This document shows positions 1 through 8,530 of a DNA stretch of 64,000 nt, in pieces (within the stretch, counting starts at the first letter, position 1; each line of letters begins with the position of its first letter). Both the position numbers and the translations under genes were made by a program. The notes beneath the pieces are model-generated. The model did not search any database. It worked only from the letters and a program-made list of their open reading frames with translations, and was not told where the DNA came from. Source of the DNA: Lachnospiraceae bacterium (GTDB lineage: Bacteria; Bacillota; Clostridia; Lachnospirales; Lachnospiraceae); NCBI GenBank assembly GCA_022510565.1, contig JAFLTE010000017.1, positions 1 through 64,000 on the forward strand, given 5' to 3'.

Positions 1-187
1 CAGCTTTAGCGTACAAATCATTTCCCAGTTCTTCCATGTTCTTATAGACACGGAAAATCGGCTGGGTAGAACATCCGGCTTTCGCCGCCAAAGTTCTGGC
101 ACTTACATTGGAAAACCCGTTCTCCCTTGTCATTTGAAACGCCGCATTTAATATTTCCTCTTTTGTAATCGTCTCTTTTCTCGCCAT
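1..187 (-). CDS. TetR/AcrR-family transcriptional regulator, N-terminal part (cut by window start)
   Basis: The minus strand from 187 translates without a stop to the window edge as about 62 residues beginning MARKETITKEEILNAAFQMT. It then shows the helix-turn-helix typical of TetR regulators (NVSARTLAAKAGCSTQPIFRVYKN, where the position usually SxxTLYxHF reads CSTQPIFRVYKN). The family dimerises and represses target genes until a ligand binds the C-terminal domain, which is outside the window. A GAGAGG ribosome binding site precedes the start. A sigma-A-like promoter lies upstream at 243-271, with a 12-bp palindrome at 232-243 that could be its own operator. The target and ligand cannot be inferred. 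The downstream neighbour is not visible; the upstream neighbour is the terminator of the decarboxylase operon. Confidence 0.85.
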   Translation of the reverse strand, partial: MARKETITKEEILNAAFQMTRENGFSNVSARTLAAKAGCSTQPIFRVYKNMEELGNDLYAKA

Positions 188-231
188 AAGATATAACCTC
201 TCTTGTATTGTAAATATATTATCCGTTATGG

Positions 232-271
232 TAACATATGTTATTATAATATATTATGTAACCTCCGTCAA
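232..271 (-). promoter_or_regulatory. Promoter of the TetR-type gene with a palindromic operator candidate
   Basis: Read on the minus strand, TTGACG (271-266) is followed after 17 bp by TATAAT (248-243). This is a near-consensus housekeeping promoter pointing at the regulator gene. A perfect 12-bp palindrome TAACATATGTTA covers 232-243 and touches the -10 box. TetR regulators commonly repress their own promoters from palindromes placed like this. The operator role is inference. Confidence 0.65.
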
Positions 272-312
272 CATTTTATTTGATAACATAGAAAATTTTT
301 CCCAAAAGTGTT

Positions 313-340
313 AAAAAGAACGGACCTTTCGGCCCGTTCT
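313..340 (-). terminator. Intrinsic terminator after the oad operon
   Basis: On the minus strand an AGAACGG.../...CCGTTCT stem with a GAAA-type loop is followed directly by a run of five T. It lies 35 bp after the oadA stop, so it ends the decarboxylase operon. Confidence 0.85.
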
Positions 341-374
341 ATAAAAATATTGATTGATATTTTATGATGATATT

Positions 375-1796
375 TTATACGGGGTATGCCGCATTCTTTG
401 TATCAGCCACACCCATATCCACCTTTTCCTGTTGTGCCTGGCGATATTTGAAGAAGTCGGTAGCAACCTGCGGGAACAGTGCATAGGACAATACGTCCTC
501 GTCCTGCTGTTTCCACTCCTTCATCTCGCTTTCCAACTTATCCATCTCGTTCTCAAGAAGGTCTGCCGGACGGCATGTGATTCTCTCCTCACCGGGAATA
601 ACCTTGTCAATAACTTCCTGATTCATCGGTTTAATAGTCTGTCCGTACTCGCCGCGAAGCACCGCTTTGGTCTCCTTGGTAGCCATCTTGTATCTCTCAC
701 CCATCAGCACGTTAAACACTGCCTGTGTACCGACAATCTGGGAAGAAGGCGTAACAAGCGGCGGTTCACCGAGATCCTTTCTAACTTGAGGAATCTCTCT
801 TAATACATCGTAATATTTATCCTCCGCGTTCTGCTCTTTCAACTGGCTAACCATGTTCGATAACATACCGCCGGGTACCTGATACAGCAATGTCTTAATA
901 TCAACACCCATAACCTTCGGATTAAGCAGTCCGCTTGCAAGGCATTCGTCTCTGTAAGGTCTGAAATAGTCGGCAATCTCCGCCAGTACATTCTGGTCAT
1001 ATCCCGTATCATACGGTGTTCCCTTAAATGTCTCAACCATAACCTCCGTTGCAGGCTGTGATGTACCCAAAGCAAACGGAGAGATTGCACAGTCGATAAC
1101 ATCTACGCCCGCCTCCACCGCTTTCAAATATGTCATACTCGCAACACCGGATGTGTAGTGCGTATGAAGCTGTATCGGAAGCTTAGTTGCCGATTTCATT
1201 GCAGAAATCATCTCGGATGCCTTATAAGGCACAAGCAGACCGGCCATATCCTTGATACAGATGGAATCCGCACCCATCTCCTCGATCTTCTTGGCCATAT
1301 CCATCCAATATTCCATGGTATAGGCATCGCCCAATGTATAGGAAAGAGCAACCTGCGCATGTCCTCTTCCCTCCTGCTTCTTAACTTTGTTCGTCGCGTT
1401 AACCGCTTCCTGCAGGTTCCTTAAGTCATTCAAGCAGTCGAAGATACGAATGATATCGATACCGTTCGCAATGGATTTCTCCACGAAGCTGTCAACAACA
1501 TCGTCGGCATAAGGTCTGTATCCCAAGATGTTCTGACCTCTGAAAAGCATCTGAAGCTTAGTATTCTTAAAGCCGTCGCGCAGCTTTCTGAGTCTGTCCC
1601 ACGGATCCTCTTTCAGGAAACGCAGAGAAGCATCAAAAGTAGCGCCACCCCAGCACTCTACCGCATGATAGCCGACTTTATCCATTTTCTCCACGATGGG
1701 AAGCATCATCTCTGTAGGCATTCTCGTTGCAATCAGAGACTGATGGGCATCACGGAGAACAGTTTCCATAATCTTAACCGGTTTTTGTTCTGCCAT
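375..1796 (-). CDS. oadA: Carboxyltransferase subunit, oxaloacetate decarboxylase alpha / pyruvate carboxylase B type (OadA)
   Basis: The protein has 473 residues and the TIM-barrel carboxyltransferase domain (HMGL-like plus conserved PYC_OADA region) that moves CO2 between oxaloacetate/pyruvate and carboxybiotin. Visible marks are RDAHQS at 15-20 (first metal ligand), KDMAG at 182-186 and the HTH metal ligands at 211-213. The classical fused C-terminal biotinyl domain is missing; biotin sits on the separate carrier gene two genes upstream. The start has a GGAGG site eight bases before it. It is the last gene of a five-gene minus-strand operon, followed by a terminator. Direction of catalysis (oxaloacetate decarboxylation driving Na+ export, or transcarboxylation with the acyl-CoA-type subunit) cannot be decided from sequence. 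Confidence 0.9.
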   Translation of the reverse strand: MAEQKPVKIMETVLRDAHQSLIATRMPTEMMLPIVEKMDKVGYHAVECWGGATFDASLRFLKEDPWDRLRKLRDGFKNTKLQMLFRGQNILGYRPYADDVVDSFVEKSIANGIDIIRIFDCLNDLRNLQEAVNATNKVKKQEGRGHAQVALSYTLGDAYTMEYWMDMAKKIEEMGADSICIKDMAGLLVPYKASEMISAMKSATKLPIQLHTHYTSGVASMTYLKAVEAGVDVIDCAISPFALGTSQPATEVMVETFKGTPYDTGYDQNVLAEIADYFRPYRDECLASGLLNPKVMGVDIKTLLYQVPGGMLSNMVSQLKEQNAEDKYYDVLREIPQVRKDLGEPPLVTPSSQIVGTQAVFNVLMGERYKMATKETKAVLRGEYGQTIKPMNQEVIDKVIPGEERITCRPADLLENEMDKLESEMKEWKQQDEDVLSYALFPQVATDFFKYRQAQQEKVDMGVADTKNAAYPV

Positions 1797-1858
1797 TTTA
1801 TTTTCCTCCTGATATTTGTCATGCTGCGGCAGTCATATTTGCCGCAGCGATTGATTAT

Positions 1859-3007
1859 TTAAAATACGCCAAACACTGCCATAAATGTACCGGCCGCAAC
1901 CGCGGTACCGATAACACCTGCCACGTTAGGTCCCATGGCATGCATTAACAGGAAGTTGGTCGGGTCAGCCTCTGCACCAACTTTCTGCGACACTCTGGCT
2001 GCCATAGGAACCGCAGATACACCCGCAGAACCGATCAGCGGATTTACCTTGCCCTTAGTCAGTATACACATCAGTTTGCCGAACAGTACACCTGCCGCCG
2101 TACCGAAACAGAATGCGGCCAGACCAAGACCGACAATCTTCAATGTGGCTACATTTATGAACGCCTCTGCACTGGTAGTCGCACCTACGGAAGTTCCGAG
2201 GATGATAACTACAATATACATAAGCGCGTTGGAAGCCGTATCCGTCAACTGTCTTACAACGCCGGACTCCCTGAACAGGTTACCTAACATCAGCATACCT
2301 ACAAGAGGAGCCGTGGTAGGAAGAATCAGGCAAACTACAATTGTCACCACGATGGGGAAGAGAATCTTCTCTAATTTGCTGACAGGACGAAGCTGAGCCA
2401 TCTTGATTTTTCTTTCTTTCTCAGTCGTTAACAGCTTCATGATCGGCGGCTGGATAATCGGTACCAAAGACATATAGGAATATGCCGCTACCGCGATCGG
2501 ACCAAGTAAAGCAGTCTGTCCCAATTTACCCGCAAGAAATATGGATGTAGGGCCGTCTGCACCACCAATGATGGAAATGGCCGCTGCAGCTTTGTCATTA
2601 AAGCCCCATGCAATTGCGCCAAAGTAAGCCGCAAAAATACCAAACTGTGCCGCCGCACCGAGAAGGAAACTCTTCGGATTGGCAATGAGCGGACCGAAGT
2701 CGGTCATCGCACCGACACCCATGAAAATCAGGGAAGGTAAAATCGCCCATTCATCCAATTTGTAAAAATAATACAGCAAGCCGCCGCCGGCACCGTCTTC
2801 ACCATATGCCGCCATAATGTCCGGATAGATATTGACAAGCAGCATACCAAAGGCTATCGGAACCAGAAGAAGCGGTTCAAACTCATGTCTGATAGCCAGA
2901 AAGAGAAATCCCAAAGCTACCGCAATCATGACATAATTAAGGGGATCCAGATTAAAAAATGCAGTCTGGTGAATCAGATTCGATAGCGTAGATGAAATGT
3001 ATTCCAT
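1859..3007 (-). CDS. oadB: Sodium-pumping decarboxylase beta subunit (OadB family)
   Basis: This integral membrane protein of 382 residues has about nine to eleven hydrophobic segments. It matches the beta subunit of biotin-dependent Na+ pumps, which decarboxylates carboxybiotin and couples this to Na+ export. Family hallmarks are the stretch [18 protein letters not shown] near residue 145, including the conserved Asp that binds Na+, and the C-terminal [17 protein letters not shown]. Length is normal for the shorter 370-400 residue type. It follows the biotin carrier gene by 58 bp and precedes oadA by 62 bp. An AGGAGG site precedes the ATG. Confidence 0.93.
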   Translation of the reverse strand: MEYISSTLSNLIHQTAFFNLDPLNYVMIAVALGFLFLAIRHEFEPLLLVPIAFGMLLVNIYPDIMAAYGEDGAGGGLLYYFYKLDEWAILPSLIFMGVGAMTDFGPLIANPKSFLLGAAAQFGIFAAYFGAIAWGFNDKAAAAISIIGGADGPTSIFLAGKLGQTALLGPIAVAAYSYMSLVPIIQPPIMKLLTTEKERKIKMAQLRPVSKLEKILFPIVVTIVVCLILPTTAPLVGMLMLGNLFRESGVVRQLTDTASNALMYIVVIILGTSVGATTSAEAFINVATLKIVGLGLAAFCFGTAAGVLFGKLMCILTKGKVNPLIGSAGVSAVPMAARVSQKVGAEADPTNFLLMHAMGPNVAGVIGTAVAAGTFMAVFGVF

Positions 3008-3065
3008 TTTTAAACCTCCTGTAGTTATAGTTTCAGAAGCCGCTCATCCGAACGGTCTCTGACGA

Positions 3066-3443
3066 TTAGTTTAATGTTGCCAGTAATGCACCTGCCTCAA
3101 CAGCATCGCCTACAGCCACATCAATACTAGCTACAGTACCGTCTTCGGGGGCAACTACAGGAATCTCCATCTTCATCGCTTCCACGATTACGACAGCGTC
3201 ACCCTTCTTAACTGCCTGGCCTACGTTAGCTTCAATCTTAAATACCTTGCCTGCCGCACCTGCTTCAATCTTAATCTTTCCTGCTGCGCCGCCTGCTGCC
3301 GGTGCTGCTGCAGGAGCGGGTGCTGCCTTGGGAGCAGCCTTGGGTGCTGCGGGTGCCGCTGCAACCGGTGCGCCGCTTGTCGCACCCTCTTCAACCACTA
3401 CATCATATACGCTTCCGTTTACGGTAATTGTATAATTTTTCAT
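3066..3443 (-). CDS. Biotin carboxyl carrier protein of the decarboxylase
   Basis: A free-standing biotinyl carrier of about 125 residues. A short N-terminal segment is followed by an Ala/Pro/Lys-rich flexible linker (about residues 25-55) and a biotinyl/lipoyl domain with the biotinylation motif EAMKME, lysine at about residue 91. It shuttles the carboxyl group between the soluble carboxyltransferases and the OadB membrane subunit. Two in-frame ATGs compete: the first (3449) is only 2 bp from AGGAGG, the second (3443) is 8 bp away and is preferred. It lies between the OadG-like and OadB genes, the usual place in clostridial clusters of this kind. Confidence 0.93.
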   Translation of the reverse strand: MKNYTITVNGSVYDVVVEEGATSGAPVAAAPAAPKAAPKAAPAPAAAPAAGGAAGKIKIEAGAAGKVFKIEANVGQAVKKGDAVVIVEAMKMEIPVVAPEDGTVASIDVAVGDAVEAGALLATLN

Positions 3444-3464
3444 TTTCATATCCTCCTATGACTC

Positions 3465-4214
3465 TCAGGCATTCTGCCATTTACTCTTATTAGATTTTCT
3501 GATTGAACGTACTACAAATCCGTCTGTGGAACCGGAACCCTCATATGCCGCAATCGCTGCTGCAATCACAGCCACCAGTTCCGCATCACCTGCAAGTTCT
3601 TCTTTCTGTGCAATCTGCTCTACAACCGGGTCAGCAGCCACAGCGCTCTGCGTTGCTTTAGGTTCCGCTTTCTTCTTATCACCAACCTTGGAAATTAATC
3701 CGAAGCTGGAAATAATCAAGCTGATGAAAATAAGCACAACAAATACGGTACCCATACCGATTACAGTATTCAGGAAGGCTTTCACCATAAGCTCACCGAA
3801 AGAATAGGTCACATTTGTCGTAATACTCAAATAGGATGCCGTTTTACTGTCAATAATAAACTCTACAACAGCATTATGCTTTGAGCCGAGTACATTCACC
3901 TCAACAATAATCTCATCTTCACTTGCAGTAACCGTACCACCGTTTGTTCCGTCATATGTTCCGATATCCGGCAAGGCGCTCTGCCAACTGAGAAGCGCAT
4001 TGTAGACGGCAGGCATGTCAGAATACGATTCTATATTGCTCGCTCCCTGAGCGACATTCAGATCTATTCTGTTAAGCATCTCCACACAGCCTGCAATCAG
4101 GTCGTCCTCGTTGTAATTCGTCTGGGTCGTTTCCTCCTGTCCGCACGCGCACAGACCGAACATACAGGTAATCACACCTAATATTGCCAATAATTTTTTC
4201 ATATTAAGCATCAT
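3465..4214 (-). CDS. OadG-like gamma subunit with an N-terminal lipoprotein domain
   Basis: The 249-residue protein begins with a lipoprotein signal (hydrophobic run then LCAC, lipidated Cys near residue 24). It continues with about 120 residues predicted outside the membrane, then one strong membrane helix around 143-170 (MGTVFVVLIFISLIISSFGL, the OadG hallmark), and a charged, Ala-rich cytoplasmic tail. OadG normally anchors the carboxyltransferase to OadB and is only 80-120 residues, so the exported N-terminal half is an addition. Three in-frame ATGs (4214, 4211, 4202) lie just after AAAGG; which one is used is uncertain. It starts 5 bp after the upstream carboxyltransferase. Confidence 0.8.
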   Translation of the reverse strand: MMLNMKKLLAILGVITCMFGLCACGQEETTQTNYNEDDLIAGCVEMLNRIDLNVAQGASNIESYSDMPAVYNALLSWQSALPDIGTYDGTNGGTVTASEDEIIVEVNVLGSKHNAVVEFIIDSKTASYLSITTNVTYSFGELMVKAFLNTVIGMGTVFVVLIFISLIISSFGLISKVGDKKKAEPKATQSAVAADPVVEQIAQKEELAGDAELVAVIAAAIAAYEGSGSTDGFVVRSIRKSNKSKWQNA

Positions 4215-4219
4215 CCTTT

Positions 4220-5647
4220 CTAGACTGTGCCGTGTTTTCTGTCCGGACGGCCTTCACTCTTAGATGCCAGCATCTCGAAGGCACCAATCACATACTTTCT
4301 CGTATCAACAGGCTCCACAATCTGGTCTACATATCCTCTCTTCGCCGCACTGGTCACGTTATTCTGAAGTGCTGCATACTCCTTTGCACAAGCGTCAATG
4401 GCATCGGAGCCTTGTCCGTCGCAAATAATCTTGGCAGCCAGACCCGCATCCATCATACCAATCTCAGCATTAGGCCATGCAATCGTAATATCTGCACCTA
4501 CCGCCTTGGAATTCATAGCCACATAAGCACTTCCGTACGCCTTGCCGATAACCACATTTACCTTAGGTACCGTCGCATTGGCAAAGGCATATGTAAGCTT
4601 ACCTACAGCCTTAGCTATCTTCTTCTCGGAACACTTGCACGCCGCATATCCCTTCACATTGGTCAGGGACAGTACCGGAATGTCAAAAGCATCACAGAAG
4701 TTAACAAACTCTGCTGCCTTCTCCGCTCCTCTTACGGACAGCGCCGCATCAAACTTATCGGTCACTTCACCGTCTGCATTGTATACTTCCGTACGGTTTG
4801 CAACCGCACCTACAGTTGCGCCGTTCAATCTGAGGAATCCTGCGACCATATCCTTCGCATAGTTCTGCTTAACTTCCACAAATACACCGTCGTCCGCAAT
4901 CTGGGACAATGCAATGGATGTATCACCAACGCAGTTGGCAATCTCTGCACACGCTCTGTTTAAGTCATCCGTACAATCACCCACCGCAATCTCTGCATTG
5001 TTTGCGGGCAGCATGGAAACGAGCTGTCTGATCTGAGCCATAATCGATGCCTCGTCACCTACCGCATCAACCAGTCCTGTCTCTTCGCTCTGGAATGCCG
5101 CGGAGGAGGTGTCACACTTGGAAATCTCGTTTCCTTCCAGTGCATTGGGAGAGTTGACGAATAATTTCGCTTTCTTCTCCTCCATAAAAGTGAAATCCGT
5201 CATCGCGGGAATCAGAGCAAGTCCGCCGCCACAGCTTCCGAATATAGCTGTAATCTGCGGAATCACACCGGATGCAAGTGCCTGCTTCATATAAATCTCA
5301 CCGAAACCGTTAAGTGCATCCGTCGCCTCCTGAAGTCTGAGCCCGGCAGAGTCGATAAGTCCGATTACCGGCGCGCCTGTCTTTAAAGCCAGATCATAGA
5401 GGTTAGCAATTTTCTTCGCATGCATTTCGCCGACTGTTCCGTTTAAAACGGACGCATCCTGACTATACACATACACAAGATTACCGTCAATCACTCCGTA
5501 GCCGGTCACGACACCGTCTGAAGGAGTTTCTGTCTGTTTCAGATTGAAATCCGTAGCCCTCGCCGTCACGAGTGCGCCGATTTCAACGAAACTGTTTTCA
5601 TCGAGCAAAGCATTGATTCTTTGACTCGCTTGAGAAGTAGTACTCAT
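4220..5647 (-). CDS. Acyl-CoA-type carboxyltransferase subunit (MmdA/12S-like), divergent
   Basis: The 475-residue protein has the two crotonase-like halves of acyl-CoA carboxylase beta / methylmalonyl-CoA decarboxylase alpha subunits. The first half has DSAGLRLQE at 99-107 and GSCGGG at 137-142; the second half has GKAYGSAYVAMNSK and AWPNAEIGMMDAG. These glycine turns form the oxyanion holes for CoA thioesters. The sequence differs from textbook enzymes (GSCGGG instead of GPCAGG), so the substrate is uncertain: methylmalonyl-CoA, malonyl-CoA or another. It is the first gene of the operon, with a GGAGGG site before the ATG. Having it together with OadA, a shared biotin carrier and OadB/G is the interesting point. 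Confidence 0.85.
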   Translation of the reverse strand: MSTTSQASQRINALLDENSFVEIGALVTARATDFNLKQTETPSDGVVTGYGVIDGNLVYVYSQDASVLNGTVGEMHAKKIANLYDLALKTGAPVIGLIDSAGLRLQEATDALNGFGEIYMKQALASGVIPQITAIFGSCGGGLALIPAMTDFTFMEEKKAKLFVNSPNALEGNEISKCDTSSAAFQSEETGLVDAVGDEASIMAQIRQLVSMLPANNAEIAVGDCTDDLNRACAEIANCVGDTSIALSQIADDGVFVEVKQNYAKDMVAGFLRLNGATVGAVANRTEVYNADGEVTDKFDAALSVRGAEKAAEFVNFCDAFDIPVLSLTNVKGYAACKCSEKKIAKAVGKLTYAFANATVPKVNVVIGKAYGSAYVAMNSKAVGADITIAWPNAEIGMMDAGLAAKIICDGQGSDAIDACAKEYAALQNNVTSAAKRGYVDQIVEPVDTRKYVIGAFEMLASKSEGRPDRKHGTV

Positions 5648-5714
5648 TTTTCAGCCCTCCATTTATCATAATAATAAATAAATAAAACGTTATCACCAAT
5701 GTGCATAGCACACG

Positions 5715-5730
5715 AACGTAGTATAACATA
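5715..5730 (-). promoter_or_regulatory. Probable extended -10 promoter of the oad operon
   Basis: On the minus strand TGTTATACT (TG plus TATACT, -10 at 5725-5720) lies about 75 bp before the first operon gene, with no convincing -35. Just downstream an imperfect dyad TGTGC-TAT-GCACA could bind a regulator. Both roles are inferred from position. Confidence 0.4.
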
Positions 5731-5802
5731 TATTCGGCAACTAGACTAGTTAATTTTCCAAAAAATTTTATTTAAAATGCCAAAAAAATGTTAAGAAAAA
5801 TA

Positions 5803-7068
5803 CTAAGGCAGAAAAATCCACAAAAGATAAGCACAAATAAAGCCAAATGTCCGTTCTTCCACCGATTCAGCGGTGACAACCGAACTTTGCTTAATCAATG
5901 TTCCGTTCAAATAGTAACTGACCGTTCCCACTTCTTCGTGCTGCTCTACAGGTGCATCAAGCATATCCTTGACCCTGACTATGACCTCCACCTCATCCTG
6001 CTCACAAAGCAGATACGTGAGACTTTGCTGTTCATCGTCAACATACACAGCCACTTGCGCTTCCCCGTAAGGAGTCCCTTTTTCGTCAATGCCGTTTAGA
6101 ACCGAAATATTCTGAAATTCCTGTTTTTCATAGATATCCCTGTATTCATACCGCTCCATTCCGTAGGCGCTCAATTTCTTCATATCACTCCACTTATAGC
6201 TTCTGTTGTTAGGCCATCCGCAGGCAAGAAGCGCCACCGTAAAAATTCTTCCCTCGCTTTCCACCGCACCTACATAGCAGTAGCCGGCACTGTTTGTAAA
6301 TCCGGTTTTACCCGAAATTGCCTCCTCCATCATCCCCAGAAAAGCATTGTGGTTACTGCAATGAAAGCTTCGTTTCCCATCTGCGTCGGTAAAATCATAG
6401 CTTAACGTCTGCGTGATTTTAAGAAATTCATCCTTGGCAGGAGAATCCGTCACACAATATGCCATAATTCTTGCCAAGTCCTGCGCCGTGGTGGAATGGA
6501 CTTTACCGCTTTCGTTCACCACCGCATCCAGGCCGTTGGGTGTGATAAAATAAGTGTCAAAGCATCCGATATCGCGCGCTTTCTGATTCATCATTGAGGC
6601 AAACTCTTCCACGCTGCCACCCACCGCTTCGGCAATCACCACCGCAGAGTCATTGTGGGATTCCAGCATCAGAGAATATAGGAGGTCGCCCAGCCTGTAA
6701 TGTTCTCCCTGCTTTACATATAGCTTAACTTTCGGCATACTTGCCGCATAGGCGGAGGCCTCGACAATCTCATCCGCATTGCCGTACTCCAATGCCAGAA
6801 TGCAGGTCATAATCTTCGTTGTACTTGCCATGGGCAGTACATCTTCCTCGTTCTTACCGTACAGAACACGACCGGAATCGGCATCCATAAGAACTGCCGC
6901 CTGCGCATATAACTGTAATTCTTCTTTTTCACCCGAATCAACCTGGGCACGAGACGAAATGCACAGACAACAAAACAAGGCAATTGCCATTGTTACGGCA
7001 GCTGCCTTGCTTATAATTTTTCGATTTATGATTCTTTTACGGTTTATATTTTTATATAAGATACGCAT
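5803..7068 (-). CDS. D-alanyl-D-alanine carboxypeptidase (PBP5/DacA-type)
   Basis: A serine peptidase of 421 residues that trims the terminal D-Ala from peptidoglycan stem peptides outside the cell. A basic N-terminus and a signal/anchor helix (about residues 20-38) precede the peptidase S11 domain. The active-site motifs are all present: STTK at 82-85 (nucleophile Ser82), the SHN triad motif near 130, and KTG in ISGKTGFTNSAG. A PBP5 C-terminal beta domain and a final hydrophobic segment follow, so it is probably membrane-held. A TTAGGG site precedes the ATG. It follows scpB by about 70 bp; a second paralogue lies at 9.5-10.7 kb. Confidence 0.92.
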   Translation of the reverse strand: MRILYKNINRKRIINRKIISKAAAVTMAIALFCCLCISSRAQVDSGEKEELQLYAQAAVLMDADSGRVLYGKNEEDVLPMASTTKIMTCILALEYGNADEIVEASAYAASMPKVKLYVKQGEHYRLGDLLYSLMLESHNDSAVVIAEAVGGSVEEFASMMNQKARDIGCFDTYFITPNGLDAVVNESGKVHSTTAQDLARIMAYCVTDSPAKDEFLKITQTLSYDFTDADGKRSFHCSNHNAFLGMMEEAISGKTGFTNSAGYCYVGAVESEGRIFTVALLACGWPNNRSYKWSDMKKLSAYGMERYEYRDIYEKQEFQNISVLNGIDEKGTPYGEAQVAVYVDDEQQSLTYLLCEQDEVEVIVRVKDMLDAPVEQHEEVGTVSYYLNGTLIKQSSVVTAESVEERTFGFICAYLLWIFLP

Positions 7069-7136
7069 ATTTTAACCCTAATGCTTCTTCGTTAAAATAT
7101 ATGCGCCCGCGCCGTTCCTATGACGACAAACCGCTC

Positions 7137-7706
7137 TTATATATCAAGTTGCAGCTGAACTTCCGACTCAGCCTGCTGCTTAAATTCCTCAATCTGTACC
7201 GCATTCAGTTCCGGCAAATCATCCAGCGACTTCACTCCGAAGCTCCTAAGGAACTGCTCCGTTGTGCCGAACAGAAGCGGTCGTCCGGGCGCATCCAAGC
7301 GTCCCACTTCCGTAATCAGATCGTACTCCAACAGTTTGTTGACCGCATGGTCGCAGCTTACTCCTCTGACTTTCTCGATATCCAGCCTGGTCACCGGCTG
7401 CTTGTATGCAATAATAGAGAGTGTTTCCAACAGCGTATCCGTCAACACAAACTTTTTCGGTGTCTTGGCTATCTTAATCAAATACTCGTACAGTTCGCCC
7501 TTCGTGCACATCTGTACCGCATCATCCAGAGTAGTCAACCCAATCCCCCTGTCTTCAACGCTGTAATCCTGCGCCAAGTCCGCAAGTATCTCCTTGGTCG
7601 TCTCCGTATCCTCTTCAATCACGGCGGCAAGACTTTCAATGCTGACCGAATCCCCCATCGTAAAAAGAATTGCCTCCACTACCGCTTTCGCCTTCGCTCT
7701 TTCCAT
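7137..7706 (-). CDS. scpB: Segregation and condensation protein B
   Basis: The 189-residue protein has the paired winged-helix domains of ScpB, the small kleisin-associated subunit of the SMC condensin complex. The conserved core LSIIAYKQPVTRLDIEKVRGV lies near residue 105, followed by the second winged helix (GRPLLFGTTEQFLRSFGVKSLDDLPEL). It works with SMC and ScpA in chromosome compaction and segregation. The ATG at 7706 is chosen over the upstream TTG (7712) because GAGGG lies seven bases before it. It follows scpA by 23 bp. Confidence 0.95.
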   Translation of the reverse strand: MERAKAKAVVEAILFTMGDSVSIESLAAVIEEDTETTKEILADLAQDYSVEDRGIGLTTLDDAVQMCTKGELYEYLIKIAKTPKKFVLTDTLLETLSIIAYKQPVTRLDIEKVRGVSCDHAVNKLLEYDLITEVGRLDAPGRPLLFGTTEQFLRSFGVKSLDDLPELNAVQIEEFKQQAESEVQLQLDI

Positions 7707-7729
7707 ATTCAATCCCTCATGCTATGTAT

Positions 7730-8515
7730 TTACTCCGAAACCGACGTTAACTGCACCGGTGTATTGTCGTTTATATCTTTCGTCGTAATAATGATGTCGG
7801 AAAAAATATCTTCCTGCTCAATTCCGATTCTGCCCGTCTTAATCATCTCCAAGATAACCAAAAAGGTGACAATCACTTCCATCCTGCTGTTCTGCTTCTC
7901 CAGAAGTTTACGGAAACTGAACGTCTTGTGGCTGCGCACGTAGGCTTCCACAAAAGTCGTTTTCAGTTCCATGTCAATCTCGTCTTTCTCAATGTTGCCG
8001 AAAGTACTCCTGACCGGATCGATTTTATCCTCCTGACGCTTCATAACCTGCTTAAATATTTCATGCAGTTTCTGCAGTGTCATATCGCCTATCAATTCCT
8101 CATAATCCACAGGCTGCCTGTAGTCGGCCACCTCCTTGGGAAGAGTTGGTCTTTTGTAGAGATTACGCTCTGCATCCACCATGCGGTCGCGAAGCTCATA
8201 AGACATATATTTACACATCTTATACTCCAACAATTTCTCTACCAATTCCGCTCTCGGATCCTCTTCCTCGCCCTCCTCGTTAATCTCTTTGGGCAGGAGC
8301 ATCCTGCATTTGATATCGATGAGGGTGGCCGCCATAACGAGAAACTCGCTCATAACGTTCATATCCTCAGTCTCCATCTGCTTGATATAATCCAGATACT
8401 GCTCCGTAATTTCCACAATCGGAATGTCATAGATGTCCACTTTATTTTTATCAATCAGGTGCAGGAGCAAATCCAACGGTCCTTCAAACACCTCTAATTT
8501 AACAGGAATCGCCAT
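7730..8515 (-). CDS. scpA: Segregation and condensation protein A (kleisin)
   Basis: The 261-residue kleisin bridges the SMC heads in bacterial condensin. The family signature at the N-terminus (VFEGPLDLLLHLIDKNKVDI, about 9-28) is intact, followed by a helical middle with an acidic stretch (NEEGEEEDPRAELVEKLLEYK) and the C-terminal winged helix that contacts the other SMC head. Its partner scpB follows directly; SMC itself is not in the window. AAAGGA precedes the ATG. Confidence 0.96.
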   Translation of the reverse strand: MAIPVKLEVFEGPLDLLLHLIDKNKVDIYDIPIVEITEQYLDYIKQMETEDMNVMSEFLVMAATLIDIKCRMLLPKEINEEGEEEDPRAELVEKLLEYKMCKYMSYELRDRMVDAERNLYKRPTLPKEVADYRQPVDYEELIGDMTLQKLHEIFKQVMKRQEDKIDPVRSTFGNIEKDEIDMELKTTFVEAYVRSHKTFSFRKLLEKQNSRMEVIVTFLVILEMIKTGRIGIEQEDIFSDIIITTKDINDNTPVQLTSVSE

Positions 8516-8530
8516 GTATGCTTGTCCTTT

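Noticed and set aside
3247..3435. Ala-rich plus-strand reading frame opposite the biotin carrier gene
   Set aside because: It is the mirror of the Ala/Pro-rich linker codons of the carrier gene; no ribosome binding site and no family.
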